Shown here: in pieces, positions 9,206-17,114 of the stretch
Layout: the number at the start of each line of letters is the position of its first letter
Position numbering within the stretch: position 1 is the stretch's first letter
NCBI RefSeq assembly: GCF_009728995.1
Contig: NZ_VTZW01000008.1
Location: forward strand, 372,001-436,000
DNA length: 64,000 nucleotides
From: Streptomonospora sp. PA3
GTDB lineage: Bacteria; Actinomycetota; Actinomycetes; Streptosporangiales; Streptosporangiaceae
Reading direction: 5' to 3'
Notes under the pieces: generated by a model
Told to the model about the DNA's origin: nothing
Databases searched by the model: none
The model's input: the letters and a program-made list of their open reading frames with translations, nothing else
Translations under genes and position numbers: made by a program

Positions 9206-9724
9206 ACACACGACCACCTGCACAAGCTCACCACCCGCCTGGTGGCCGACTTCGACACCATCGTCATCGAGGACCTGCACGTGGCCGGGATGGTGGCCGA
9301 CCGGCGCCTGGCCCGGGCGGTGGCCGATGTCGGCATGGGCGAGGTGCGGCGCCAACTGGAGTACAAGGCCGCCTGGTCCAACCGCCGCCTGGTGGTGGCC
9401 GAGAGGTGGTTCCCCTCCTCCAAGACCTGCAACGACTGCGGCGCGGTGAAAGCCAAACTGCGCCTGTCTCAGCGGACCTTCGCCTGCCAGGTGTGCGGGG
9501 CGGTGGCCGACCGCGACGCCAACGCCGCGGCCAACCTCGCCGGCCTCGCCGAGGCCGCCTCCTCCCCGAGTTGCGGGGCGAGGATAAACGAGCCCGCTGG
9601 AAACCCGCGTAAGACCAGCCTTGCTGGCGATGGGTATCGTCACGGGAAGACCCCGCCCGCCCGGGCGGGGTCAACGCCGCGCCGCAAGGCGACGGCTCAG
9701 GACACGCTTTCACACGTTTCCTGA
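9206..9724 (+). pseudogene. Truncated TnpB (IS200/IS605 OrfB) C-terminal remnant
   Basis: The reading frame resumes inside TnpB at THDHLHKLTTRLVADFD and keeps the RuvC-II glutamate (IVIEDLHVAGM), the zinc ribbon CNDCG...CQVCG and the RuvC-III motif DRDANAAANL. The first half, including the RuvC-I aspartate, is missing, and the sequence before 9206 has no transposase similarity. RNA-guided nickase/nuclease activity is therefore not expected. The frame runs on into the element's right end, where a GC hairpin (9650-9672) lies in the region that would encode the guide (omega) RNA. No TnpA is nearby. Confidence 0.8.
9650..9672 (+). terminator. Hairpin at the right end of the tnpB remnant
   Basis: A strong GC stem (GACCCCGCC / GGGCGGGGTC around a short loop) sits inside the C-terminal tail of the remnant. 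In IS605 elements this position forms the right-end or omega-RNA scaffold structure; it could also simply be a transcription terminator. Confidence 0.4.
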
Positions 9725-9897
9725 ACGGTAGGAGCCGGGCGCCTTGGGTAGGGCGCGTCGGGGAAGCCCGGTTTATTCCCGCCCCCGCCTGTCGGAAGGG
9801 CTATACAGGCGGGTCGGGGCGGCTGCTGATAGCTTCTTTACCGGCGATCGAGGTCGCCCCGAATCGTTTTCACATCGCGTCAGAGAGGTGCGTAGAC

Positions 9898-10512
9898 ATG
9901 CCTGCGCCTTACGAGCTCCCGGAGCTGCCCTACGACTACTCGGCGCTGGAGCCGTGGATCTCCGGTCAGATCATGGAGCTGCACCACGACAAGCACCACG
10001 CCACCTACGTGTCGGGGGCCAACACCGCGCTGGAGAAGCTGGCCGAGGCCCGCGAGAAGAACGACCTGAGCACGGTCAACCTCCACGAGAAGAACCTGGC
10101 GTTCAACCTGGCGGGGCACATCAACCACTCCGTCTTCTGGCCGAACATGTCGCCCGACGGCGGCGACAAGCCCGAAGGCGAGCTCGGCGCGGCCATCGAC
10201 GACCAGTTCGGCTCCTTCGACGCGTTCCGCGCCCACTTCGGCGCCGTTGCCACCGGCGTGCAGGGCTCGGGCTGGGCGATCCTGGCCTGGGACATCCTCG
10301 GCCAGCGGCTGATCATCGAGCAGCTCTACGACCACCAGGGCAACCTGGCGGCCGGCTCCTACCCGCTGCTGATGCTCGACATGTGGGAGCACGCCTTCTA
10401 CCTGCAGTACAAGAACGTCAAGGCCGACTACGTCAAGGCCTTCTGGAACGTCGTGAACTGGGCGGACGTGCAGCGCCGCTTCGAGGACGCGCGCAAGGTC
10501 CAGCTCGGCTGA
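9898..10512 (+). CDS. sodA: Superoxide dismutase (Fe/Mn family)
   Basis: A cytosolic Fe/Mn superoxide dismutase of 204 residues converts superoxide to oxygen and hydrogen peroxide. The metal ligands are visible: His in MELHHDKHH, His in GHINHSVFW, and Asp and His in [11 protein letters not shown]. The QGSGWAIL segment is typical of Mn or cambialistic actinobacterial enzymes, so Mn is the more likely metal. The ATG at 9898 follows an AGAGAGGTG ribosome binding site. The gene appears monocistronic, bounded downstream by a strong bidirectional terminator that it shares with the convergent HAD gene. Confidence 0.95.
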   Translation: MPAPYELPELPYDYSALEPWISGQIMELHHDKHHATYVSGANTALEKLAEAREKNDLSTVNLHEKNLAFNLAGHINHSVFWPNMSPDGGDKPEGELGAAIDDQFGSFDAFRAHFGAVATGVQGSGWAILAWDILGQRLIIEQLYDHQGNLAAGSYPLLMLDMWEHAFYLQYKNVKADYVKAFWNVVNWADVQRRFEDARKVQLG

Positions 10513-10556
10513 GTTCTCCGGGCGCACGCGGCGCCGGCGGGCGCCGGTTCGACGCC

Positions 10557-10587
10557 TGAGGGGCGGCACTCGCGGTGCCGCCCCTCA
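10557..10587. terminator. Bidirectional terminator between sodA and the HAD gene
   Basis: A perfect 13-bp stem (TGAGGGGCGGCAC and its complement) encloses the loop TCGCG. It lies 45 bp after sodA and 42 bp after the end of the convergent phosphatase gene, so it can serve both. Confidence 0.85.
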
Positions 10588-10628
10588 TCGCGTTCAGGCC
10601 CGGCCGCGCGCCGGCGCCGCTGCGGTCA

Positions 10629-11312
10629 TCAGCCGCACAGGGCGGCCACCGCCTCCCGCGGGGTGTCGACCACCGGGTGGCCGGTCGCCTCCAGCCGCTC
10701 GCGGCTCATCATGCCGGCGGCGACCAGGATCGCGTGCGCGCCGACCTCGGTGGCGGCGCGGCCGTCGTCGTCGATGTCGCCGATGAGCACGACCGTGGCG
10801 GGGTCCACGTCCAGCTCGGCGAGGTGGGCGGCCAGGTGGTGGGACTTCGAGCCGTCGGGGGTGTCGAAGCGCCGCCCGTCCACCCGCGCGAAGTGGTCGG
10901 CGAGGGCGCGTTCGGCCACCAGCCCGACGAGGCTGTCGTGGGAGGCCATCGACAGCAGCGACTGCGAGCCCCCGTAGGCGTGCCAGTCGAGCAGGACGTC
11001 GGGGACGCCCTCGGCCAGGCCGCAGGAGGGCAGCAGCCGGCGGTAGTGGTCGTCGTAGAGGCGGTTCAGCCGCGTCCACTCGTCGTCGGCCAGGGTGCGG
11101 CCCAGCAGCTCCTCGTAGCAGCCCAGCAGCGGCCGGCGGAAGAAGGTGCGCCAGAAGTCCAGTTCGACGGGCTCCCGGCCGAACTCGGCGCAGACGCGGT
11201 TGAGGGCGGCCATGTTCGCGTGGTTGTCGTCGAGTAGTGTGCCGTTCCAGTCCCAGACGATGTGCTTGACGCCGGTGAGGCGAGCGAACCCGTTTTCTGC
11301 CACGGTGTGCAC
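10629..11312 (-). CDS. HAD-superfamily phosphatase (Gph-like)
   Basis: A 227-residue haloacid dehalogenase-like hydrolase. Motif I is DWNGTLLDD, where the usual second acidic residue is Asn, a form common in actinobacterial members. Motif II lies around LLSMASH, the Lys of motif III around GSKSHHL, and motif IV is GDIDDD. The cap-domain spacing resembles phosphoglycolate phosphatase. The substrate cannot be told from sequence. The GTG at 11312 gives the full protein; no clear ribosome binding site precedes it, so a later GTG is possible. It converges on sodA. Confidence 0.8.
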   Translation of the reverse strand: MHTVAENGFARLTGVKHIVWDWNGTLLDDNHANMAALNRVCAEFGREPVELDFWRTFFRRPLLGCYEELLGRTLADDEWTRLNRLYDDHYRRLLPSCGLAEGVPDVLLDWHAYGGSQSLLSMASHDSLVGLVAERALADHFARVDGRRFDTPDGSKSHHLAAHLAELDVDPATVVLIGDIDDDGRAATEVGAHAILVAAGMMSRERLEATGHPVVDTPREAVAALCG

Positions 11313-11400
11313 TCTAAGGGACGGGTGCCGCCGGTCCGGCGCCGCCCCGGGGAGGACCCGCCGCCGCGTCCGCGGCCGTGGACGCGCCGCGCCTGCTCCC

Positions 11401-12039
11401 TCAGGGCAGGCGCGGGACCGCCGACGCAGCGGGCTCGCGGCGCCGGCGCCTCCTGCGGCGCCAGGCCCACACCCCCACCGCGGCCATCAGCACCACCGCG
11501 ACCGCGGCCAGGATCGGGACGACGACGGCCGCCAGCGCCGTAAGCGCGCTGGCGATGTCCTCGAACACGCTGACCACCGGCCCGCCCGCGCCGAAGGTCA
11601 CGGCGTTGAGGACCGGACGCGCTCCGGCCTTGAGGAGGTGGAAGGCGAGCGCGATCAGCACACCGGCGGCGATCTGCCACCAGGAGGCGCCGGTACCGTC
11701 CTGCGGGGCGCCGCCGACGCCGCCGGCCCAGGAGATGAGCTCGGGAGTGGTGACCGCCGAGGCGCCGGCGCCGAACGTGATCCCGCCGGAGGTGGGGCGC
11801 ACGAACGTCTGGACGACGTCGTTGAGGCTGTCGACGGCCGGGATCTTGTCGGCGGCGACCTCCAGCGCCAGCAGCGCGCCGAGCACGATCAGCACGGCCG
11901 GGTGCTCCAGCCACTGCCAGCCCGGTCCCAGCGGCAGCAGGTCGGTGTAGCGCGCGATCAGCCCGACGGTCAGCAGCGGAATGTAGGCGTTGAGGCCGGC
12001 GGCCGAGGCGAGCCCGGTCCCGGTGAGGATCTCCAGCAT
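11401..12039 (-). CDS. DUF4126 integral membrane protein
   Basis: A 212-residue membrane protein of the DUF4126 family. It begins MLEILTGTGLASAAGLNAYIP, the family's hallmark, and has several Gly/Ala-rich hydrophobic segments spread through its length. It ends in an Arg-rich tail (RRRRRRRR), presumably cytoplasmic. The function is unknown. The ATG at 12039 is chosen because the family motif begins there and upstream sequence in frame is low-complexity. Its 5' region holds a 56-bp tandem repeat array. Confidence 0.78.
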   Translation of the reverse strand: MLEILTGTGLASAAGLNAYIPLLTVGLIARYTDLLPLGPGWQWLEHPAVLIVLGALLALEVAADKIPAVDSLNDVVQTFVRPTSGGITFGAGASAVTTPELISWAGGVGGAPQDGTGASWWQIAAGVLIALAFHLLKAGARPVLNAVTFGAGGPVVSVFEDIASALTALAAVVVPILAAVAVVLMAAVGVWAWRRRRRRRREPAASAVPRLP

Positions 12040-12359
12040 CGAGGGGTGGCCCGATCCGTTCCGGCGGTCTGAGCACCGGCGGCCGCTGGAGGGTGGGCGC
12101 GGCCGACAGCGCGGGGTCGCATGGTGAGACGCCGGGGAGGGGGTTCGAGTTCCCACCGCCCAAGGGGGATATCCCCGAGCCATGGCCGACCGAAGGGGGT
12201 GGGCGGGGCATTACTCGCGAAGCGTGTGCGCCGGCTTGCCGCCGAGCGCACGCGGTACCTTGGCGCCGGAGCCGCGCCATCGGTGGTACTGCCCTCCCCG
12301 GAAGGCACGCCGAGCGCTCGGCGGCACGCCGGCCCCGAACAAACACTCGGCGCCAAGCG

Positions 12360-12561
12360 CCTCCGTCAGGGCGGTGGCGGGCGACGGGCACGATCAACTC
12401 ACGGCGCATCCGCGCCTCCGTCAGGGGCGGCGGCGGGCGACGGGCACGATCAACTCGCGGCGCATCCGCGCCTCCGTCAGGGGCGGCGGCGGGCGACGGG
12501 CACGATCAACTCGCGGCGCATCCGCGCCTCCGTCAGGGGCGGCGGCGGGCGACGGGCGGGA
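12360..12561. repeat. Tandem repeat, about 56-bp unit, roughly 3.5 copies
   Basis: The landmark CCTCCGTCAGG recurs at 12360, 12415, 12471 and 12527, giving periods of 55, 56 and 56 bp. Successive units are nearly identical and include GCGACGGGCACGATCAACTC. The array lies between the DUF4126 gene (start 12039) and the DUF2630 gene (stop 12620), both on the minus strand. There are no variable spacers, so it is not CRISPR. The rest of 12040-12619 holds no recognisable gene. Confidence 0.9.
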
Positions 12562-12619
12562 TTCGCGCAGCACAACCCCATCGCCGCGGCCGGGGCGGTG
12601 CCCGATCCTCGGACGGGGC

Positions 12620-12868
12620 CTACTGGCGGTAGTCCTCGACTTCGCCCGCGGGGCGCACGTGGGCGGCGTCGGGGTCGTCGCCGAACTCCTCGCGGGCGCG
12701 GCGCTGGCGCAGCAGGTCCCAGCACTGGTCGAGCTCCTGCTCCAGACGGCGCATCCGCTGGCGTTCCTCCGGCGTCAGCCGATGTTCGCTCTGCTCGCGC
12801 AGATCGCGCTCCTCGCTCACCAGATCGCTGATGCGGCTGAGGATACTGCTCTCCTGGCTGTCGCTCAT
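12620..12868 (-). CDS. DUF2630 family small protein
   Basis: An 82-residue acidic, helical protein (MSDSQESSILSRISDLV, then LREQSEHRLTPEERQRMRRLEQELDQ) that matches the short DUF2630 family of actinobacteria. It is probably a small coiled-coil cytoplasmic protein of unknown role. The ATG at 12868 starts the conserved segment. It stands alone, facing away from the membrane protein gene at 13071. Confidence 0.75.
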   Translation of the reverse strand: MSDSQESSILSRISDLVSEERDLREQSEHRLTPEERQRMRRLEQELDQCWDLLRQRRAREEFGDDPDAAHVRPAGEVEDYRQ

Positions 12869-13070
12869 GCCCCCCATGGTCGGTCGGCCGCGGCGCGGTT
12901 GGCAAGCGCCGCGCCGGTGACGGCGGACGCGCGGCACGGCAGGTCTAAGCGCGGCCGTTTCGGGGACTGCTTCGACGGGAGGGGTGTGCCGCCCCTCCCC
13001 CACCGCCTCCCCACCCCCGCCCGGCGCCCCGGAGCCCCCCGGGACCCCGGCCTCCCCGATTGGAGACCCG

Positions 13071-13685
13071 ATGAGGATCTACGCGGACCGCCCTCTGCGC
13101 TTCCTGGTACAGCTCGCAGGTGATCTGCTGACCGCGGGCTGGATCGCGGCGTGGGTGTGGGCGGGCCTGGCGCTGCACGAGACGCTCGGCAGCCTGGCCG
13201 CGCCCGGCGCGCTGATGGAGTCGGCCGGAGACGGCGTCTCGGAGAACATGGCCGATGCCGCCGAGCAGGTGAAGCGGGTCCCGCTGGCCGGAGACGAGCT
13301 CGCCGCGCCGTTCAGCAGCGTCGGGGAGGCGGGGGCGTCGCTGAGCGAGGCCGGCCAGGGCTTCCAGGAGACCATGGCCACCGTGGCGCTGGCGCTGTCG
13401 CTGCTGACGGCGGCGATGCCGGTGCTGTTCGCGATACTGGTGTGGCTGGCCACGCGGGCCCGCTGGATCCGGCGGGCCTCCACCGCCGCCGCGCTGCGGT
13501 CGCTGCCCGACCGGAGCGGCGCTTCGCTGCTGGCCCTGCGCGCGCTGGCGTCGGCGCGGCCCCGGCGGCTGCTGCAGGTCTCGGCCGACCCGGCCGGCGC
13601 CTGGCGCTCCGGCGACGCCGAGGCGATCGCGGGCCTGGCCGATGTGGAGCTGCGCCGCATGGGGTTGCGCCCGCGCCGCCGCTGA
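13071..13685 (+). CDS. Two-helix membrane protein of unknown function
   Basis: This 204-residue protein has one hydrophobic segment near residues 12-35 (LVQLAGDLLTAGWIAAWVW) and a second near 103-125 (ALALSLLTAAMPVLFAILVW). A Ser/Gly/Glu-rich loop of about 65 residues, likely outside the membrane, separates them. The C-terminus is Arg-rich and probably cytoplasmic. Similar proteins occur widely in actinomycetes without assigned function. The ATG is preceded by TTGGAGAC, an acceptable ribosome binding site. Confidence 0.7.
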   Translation: MRIYADRPLRFLVQLAGDLLTAGWIAAWVWAGLALHETLGSLAAPGALMESAGDGVSENMADAAEQVKRVPLAGDELAAPFSSVGEAGASLSEAGQGFQETMATVALALSLLTAAMPVLFAILVWLATRARWIRRASTAAALRSLPDRSGASLLALRALASARPRRLLQVSADPAGAWRSGDAEAIAGLADVELRRMGLRPRRR

Positions 13686-13808
13686 CGCCGCACGGCCCCG
13701 CCCGACCGCTGCGCCGCGGCGGCGATACTGGGGCGCACGGCGCTGCCGGTATCGTGCCGGGGCGGCGCGCCCCGGACGCGGGAATGCCGCACGCACACAG
13801 GGCGCTGC

Positions 13809-13827
13809 TATACCCGAAGGGGGTATA
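13809..13827. promoter_or_regulatory. Probable CsoR operator
   Basis: Inverted arms TATACCC and GGGTATA surround a 5-bp G-rich centre directly upstream of csoR. This matches the GC-rich pseudo-palindrome with TA flanks bound by Cu(I)-sensing CsoR repressors in actinobacteria. It suggests autoregulation of csoR-copZ by copper. Confidence 0.75.
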
Positions 13828-13866
13828 TTGATGGCTGCAGAGCGGGACACCCAGGAGAGCACCCAG

Positions 13867-14154
13867 ATGGCCACCTACGGCTACCACGACAACAAGAAGA
13901 GCCACCTGGACCGGCTCAGCCGGATCGAGGGCCAGGTGCGTGGGCTGCGCCGGATGGTCGAGAGCGACTCCTACTGCATCGACATCCTCACGCAGACCGC
14001 GGCGGTCAACAAGGCGCTGCGCTCCTTCGCGCTGTCGATGCTCGACGAGCACCTCAAGCACTGCGTCGGGCACGCCGTGGCCAACGGCGGCGAGGAGGCC
14101 GACGAGAAGGTGCGCGAGGCCTCGGAGGCCATCGCCCGGCTGGTGCGCTCCTGA
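13867..14154 (+). CDS. csoR: Copper-sensing transcriptional repressor CsoR
   Basis: A small all-helical repressor (95 residues from ATG 13867) that leaves DNA on binding Cu(I). The family core RLSRIEGQVRGLRRMVE is present, as are the copper ligands Cys in DSYCIDIL and His/Cys in EHLKHCV. The GGAG at 13854-13857 supports ATG 13867. An upstream in-frame ATG at 13831, just 3 bp from the operator, would add 12 residues and could be used as a leaderless start. The gene is followed by a CopZ-type chaperone, but no CopA P-type ATPase lies in the window, although the three genes often sit together. Confidence 0.9.
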   Translation: MATYGYHDNKKSHLDRLSRIEGQVRGLRRMVESDSYCIDILTQTAAVNKALRSFALSMLDEHLKHCVGHAVANGGEEADEKVREASEAIARLVRS

Positions 14155-14200
14155 CCCGCCCGGGGAACCGAATCCGTCGTCCGCAAGGAAGGGGCCGACC

Positions 14201-14410
14201 GTGGCCGCCAGCACCACAATCACCGTCAAGGGCATGACCTGCGAGCACTGCGTCAAGGCGGTGACCGAGGAGGTCTCGGCGCTGCCGGGCGTGACCTCGG
14301 TCGACGTCGACCTCGCCAGCGGCCGGGTCGACGTGGCCAGCGAGGAGCCGCTGAGCGACGCGCAGCTCGACGCCGCCATCGACGAGGCGGGCTACGAGAT
14401 CGTCAGCTGA
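14201..14410 (+). CDS. copZ: Copper chaperone, CopZ/HMA domain
   Basis: A 69-residue heavy-metal-associated domain protein with the Cu(I)-binding motif GMTCEHC, the beta-alpha-beta pattern of the HMA fold and the closing DEAGYEIV. It presumably carries Cu(I) to an exporter. It starts at GTG 14201 with AAGGAAGG upstream, 46 bp after csoR, and is probably co-transcribed with it under the same operator. The 222 bp that follow, up to the convergent ndh gene, hold nothing recognisable. Confidence 0.9.
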   Translation: MAASTTITVKGMTCEHCVKAVTEEVSALPGVTSVDVDLASGRVDVASEEPLSDAQLDAAIDEAGYEIVS

Positions 14411-14632
14411 TACTCCAGCCGGAGATCGTGGTCTGGACGGCGTGACCGATGTGCGCACGCCGACGGCCGCGTGGGGGCGCGGGCGGCACGGACTCCGCCC
14501 GGACCCGCCGAGTCCGATCGCCCGACCACGCGGCTTCTGCATCCGGCTCCCGTGTCGAAGGTGGCCGTGGGGCCACGCTCGGCACCGAAAGTGGCCCCAC
14601 GGACGCCCTCCACACGGCCGGGGCCGGGCGCC

Positions 14633-16009
14633 TCAGCCGCCTTCGCCGCGTGCGGCGGCCGTCTCCAGCAGGCGGGCGCTCTCCCTGCGGGCGTCCTCGG
14701 GCGCCAGGTAGTGGGCGGCCTCCAGGTCGACGAAGGTCGAGGGCTTGCCGCGGTGGAAGCCGAGCCGCGACACCTCGCCGCCGGTGAGCGCGCGGATCAT
14801 CCAGTTGGCCGCCACCCGCGCGCGGGCGGGGTTGGACGGCAGCGACCACAGGTGGTACCCGCGGGTGACGGCGAAGGCCGGAAGCCCGGAGAGGTCGTAG
14901 CCCAGCGGCCGGGCCACGGCGTCGCGCCCGCTGAGGTCGACGACCAGCCCGAGGTCCTTGTGCAGGAACGTGCGCTTGGGCCGGTTGGTCAGCGAGGCGA
15001 TCACGTTCTCGGCGGCCACCGTGCCCTGGCGCTCGGCGTACTGGGCGGTGGGCGGGCACACCGCGTCGGGGTCGTCCTTGCTGAGGTCGGGCACCGCGGC
15101 GGCGTCGCCGAGGGCGAACACGTCGGGCTGGTCGGGCACGGCGAGGTCGGAGCCGACGACGAGCTTGCCGCGCTGGGTTTCGGCTCCCAGCGAGTCCATC
15201 AGCGGGCTGGGCGAGGTTCCAGCGGTCCAGATGAGGGTGCGGCAGGGCAGCATCCGCCCGTCGGTGAGCGCGACCTTGTGCTCGGTGACCTCCTTGACGG
15301 TGACCTCCAGCTTGACCTCCACGCCCATGGAGCGCAGCAGGTCCAGCGCCTCCTCGCCGAGCTTTGTGCCCAGTTCCGGCAGCAGGCGCGGCGCGATGTC
15401 GACCAGGTGCCAGCTGATGGCCGAGCGCAGCGAGGGGTAGAGGCGGGCGGCCTCCTCGGTCAGCCGGCGCAGCGAGGCCGCGGTCTCCACACCGGTGTAG
15501 CCGCCGCCGACCACCACGAACCGGCACCGCTCCTCGCGCTCGACGGGGTCGGTGGTGGCGTTGGCCAGTTCCAGCTGGGCGAGCACGTGGTCGCGCAGCA
15601 CGGTGGCTTCGGCGAGGTTCTTGTTGCCGAAGGCGTGCTCGGTCAGGCCGGGGATGTCGAAGACGCGGGTGAGGCTGCCCGGCGCGAGGATGAGCCGGTC
15701 GTAGCGCTCCACGGTCAGCTCGTCGGAGATCTTGCGGATGAGTACCGCCTTGGCGTCGGTGTCGACGCCGATCGCCGAGCCGGGCACGATGCGGGTGCGG
15801 TGCAGCGCCCGGTGCAGCGACACCGCCACCGACTGGGGCGTGAGCAGCCCGGAGGCCACCTGCGGCAGCAGCGGGCTGTAGAGCATGTAGTCGTTGGGTG
15901 CGACCAGGACGATGTCGGCGGCGGACTTGGGAACACGCCGTTCGAGCCGCTTCAGCGCCTGCAGCCCGGCGAATCCCGCGCCGATCACCACGATACGAGG
16001 CCGTGCCAT
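14633..16009 (-). CDS. ndh: Type II NADH dehydrogenase (NDH-2)
   Basis: This 458-residue flavoprotein of the NDH-2 family passes electrons from NADH to quinone at the membrane surface without pumping protons. The FAD-binding Rossmann motif is GAGFAGLQA at the N-terminus. YSPLLPQVASG belongs to the quinone/flavin region, and the second, NAD-binding Rossmann motif is VVVGGGYTGVE. The FAD-contacting FALGDAAAVPD precedes PPTAQYAERQG. The C-terminus is amphipathic, as expected for monotopic membrane attachment. The ATG at 16009 starts at the FAD motif (MARPRIVVIGAG). Confidence 0.92.
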   Translation of the reverse strand: MARPRIVVIGAGFAGLQALKRLERRVPKSAADIVLVAPNDYMLYSPLLPQVASGLLTPQSVAVSLHRALHRTRIVPGSAIGVDTDAKAVLIRKISDELTVERYDRLILAPGSLTRVFDIPGLTEHAFGNKNLAEATVLRDHVLAQLELANATTDPVEREERCRFVVVGGGYTGVETAASLRRLTEEAARLYPSLRSAISWHLVDIAPRLLPELGTKLGEEALDLLRSMGVEVKLEVTVKEVTEHKVALTDGRMLPCRTLIWTAGTSPSPLMDSLGAETQRGKLVVGSDLAVPDQPDVFALGDAAAVPDLSKDDPDAVCPPTAQYAERQGTVAAENVIASLTNRPKRTFLHKDLGLVVDLSGRDAVARPLGYDLSGLPAFAVTRGYHLWSLPSNPARARVAANWMIRALTGGEVSRLGFHRGKPSTFVDLEAAHYLAPEDARRESARLLETAAARGEGG

Positions 16010-16410
16010 CGTCGATCCACTCCCCCTTAGGCCGCCCCGGCGGTGCCGGCCGGCCTTCGCCCTGCCGTGCCGGCGGCCCCGCCGGGCGCAAGAGTATGTC
16101 TGGTGCACGGGCTGCCCGAGCGCCCTGCGGTCAAACGTAGGCGCGGCCGCGCACGGGGGTCGGCTGCGACACACCGGCGGCACCCCTCCTCCGCCGGTGT
16201 GTCCGGCGGGCCGGGCAGCGGGGAGGCGGCCGGGGTCGCGGTAAGCGGCCGCCCAGGCTTCGCCGTCACCCGGGCCGGGCCGGACGGCGGGAGGCCGAAG
16301 GCCGCGCGCGAGGGGGCGCCCCGCACCCTGCCCGCCGCCGTCCCGCCCCGTGCGGAGTGGGCGCTCCGCCCGGGGAGCCCGGACGGAGCCCGGACGGAGC
16401 CCCGCGGCGG
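16010..16410. other. Intergenic, no gene recognised
   Basis: This 400-bp region between ndh and the TetR gene, both on the minus strand, is GC-rich and shows no supported gene. It should contain the ndh promoter near 16010-16100. Confidence 0.5.
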
Positions 16411-16986
16411 TCAGCCCTCGGCCAGCAGGGCGGCCCGGCCCATGGCGAGGAGCAGCTCGGCCATCGGTTCGGGCGCCAGCTCCTGGGCGCTGTGCGGGGT
16501 GGAGTTGAGCAGGCCGAAGGCGGCGTGCACGGCGGCGCGCAGGGCGGGCGGGTCGGCGCCGGGGCGCAGGCGCGCGAGCACGCGCACCCACTCCTCGACG
16601 TAGCCGCGCTGCAACCGCCGGATGCGGCGGCGGTGGGGTTCGGGGACGTTGTCCAGCTCGCGGTCGTGGACCGTGATCAGCGCCGGCTCGGTGAGCGCGA
16701 AGCGGATGTGGCCGCGCAGCAGCTCCTCCAGGGCTCGGCGGGGATCCTCCGCGCAGGCGGCGGCGCGCTCCCTGCCGTCGGCGGCCAGGCGCTCGCTGAC
16801 CTCCAGCAGCATGGCCGCCAGCAGCGCCTCCTTGCCGGGGAAGTGCCGGTAGAGCGCGGGTCCGCTGGTGCCCACGGCCCGGCCCAGGTCGTCGATGCTG
16901 ACCCCGTGGAAACCGCGCGCGGCGAACAGTCCGGCAGCGGCCCGCAGGATCTCGGTGCGGCGGTCGCCCGCGGTTCGGCCGGCCAT
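16411..16986 (-). CDS. TetR-family regulator of the acyl-CoA carboxylase operon
   Basis: A 191-residue TetR repressor. The N-terminal helix-turn-helix is clear (ILRAAAGLFAARGFHGVSIDDLGRAVG, then GPALYRHFPGKEALL) and is followed by a helical ligand domain. The ATG at 16986 has GGGAGGGAG just upstream; an alternative start at 17019 is less likely. It is transcribed divergently from the carboxylase/dehydrogenase operon, and the gap between them carries two palindromes. It probably represses that operon until an acyl-CoA ligand accumulates, as other regulators of leucine and fatty acid catabolism do. The ligand is not identified. Confidence 0.85.
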   Translation of the reverse strand: MAGRTAGDRRTEILRAAAGLFAARGFHGVSIDDLGRAVGTSGPALYRHFPGKEALLAAMLLEVSERLAADGRERAAACAEDPRRALEELLRGHIRFALTEPALITVHDRELDNVPEPHRRRIRRLQRGYVEEWVRVLARLRPGADPPALRAAVHAAFGLLNSTPHSAQELAPEPMAELLLAMGRAALLAEG

Positions 16987-17048
16987 CGGCGCTCCCTCCC
17001 GTCGGCCCCGGCGCCGCACCGGCGGGGGCGTGCGGTCTGGACACCGGC

Positions 17049-17099
17049 GTTAACGGACACTAACATCTTCGATACTAGCGTCAGTTAGCGTTCATTAAC
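17049..17099. promoter_or_regulatory. Paired TetR operators in the divergent promoter region
   Basis: Two 16-bp palindromic sites of the form GTTA-N8-TAAC lie at 17049-17064 and 17084-17099. They are also inverted copies of each other with three mismatches. Their position, 15 bp before the carboxylase gene and 62 bp before the TetR gene, suits repression of both directions. Confidence 0.7.
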
Positions 17100-17114
17100 A
17101 GCGGAGGCGGACAG

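Noticed and set aside
10557-10587. Operator of sodA
   Set aside because: The hairpin is downstream of sodA, between convergent genes, with the geometry of a terminator.
12360-12561. CRISPR array
   Set aside because: The units are contiguous tandem copies about 56 bp long with no unique spacers and no cas genes in the window.
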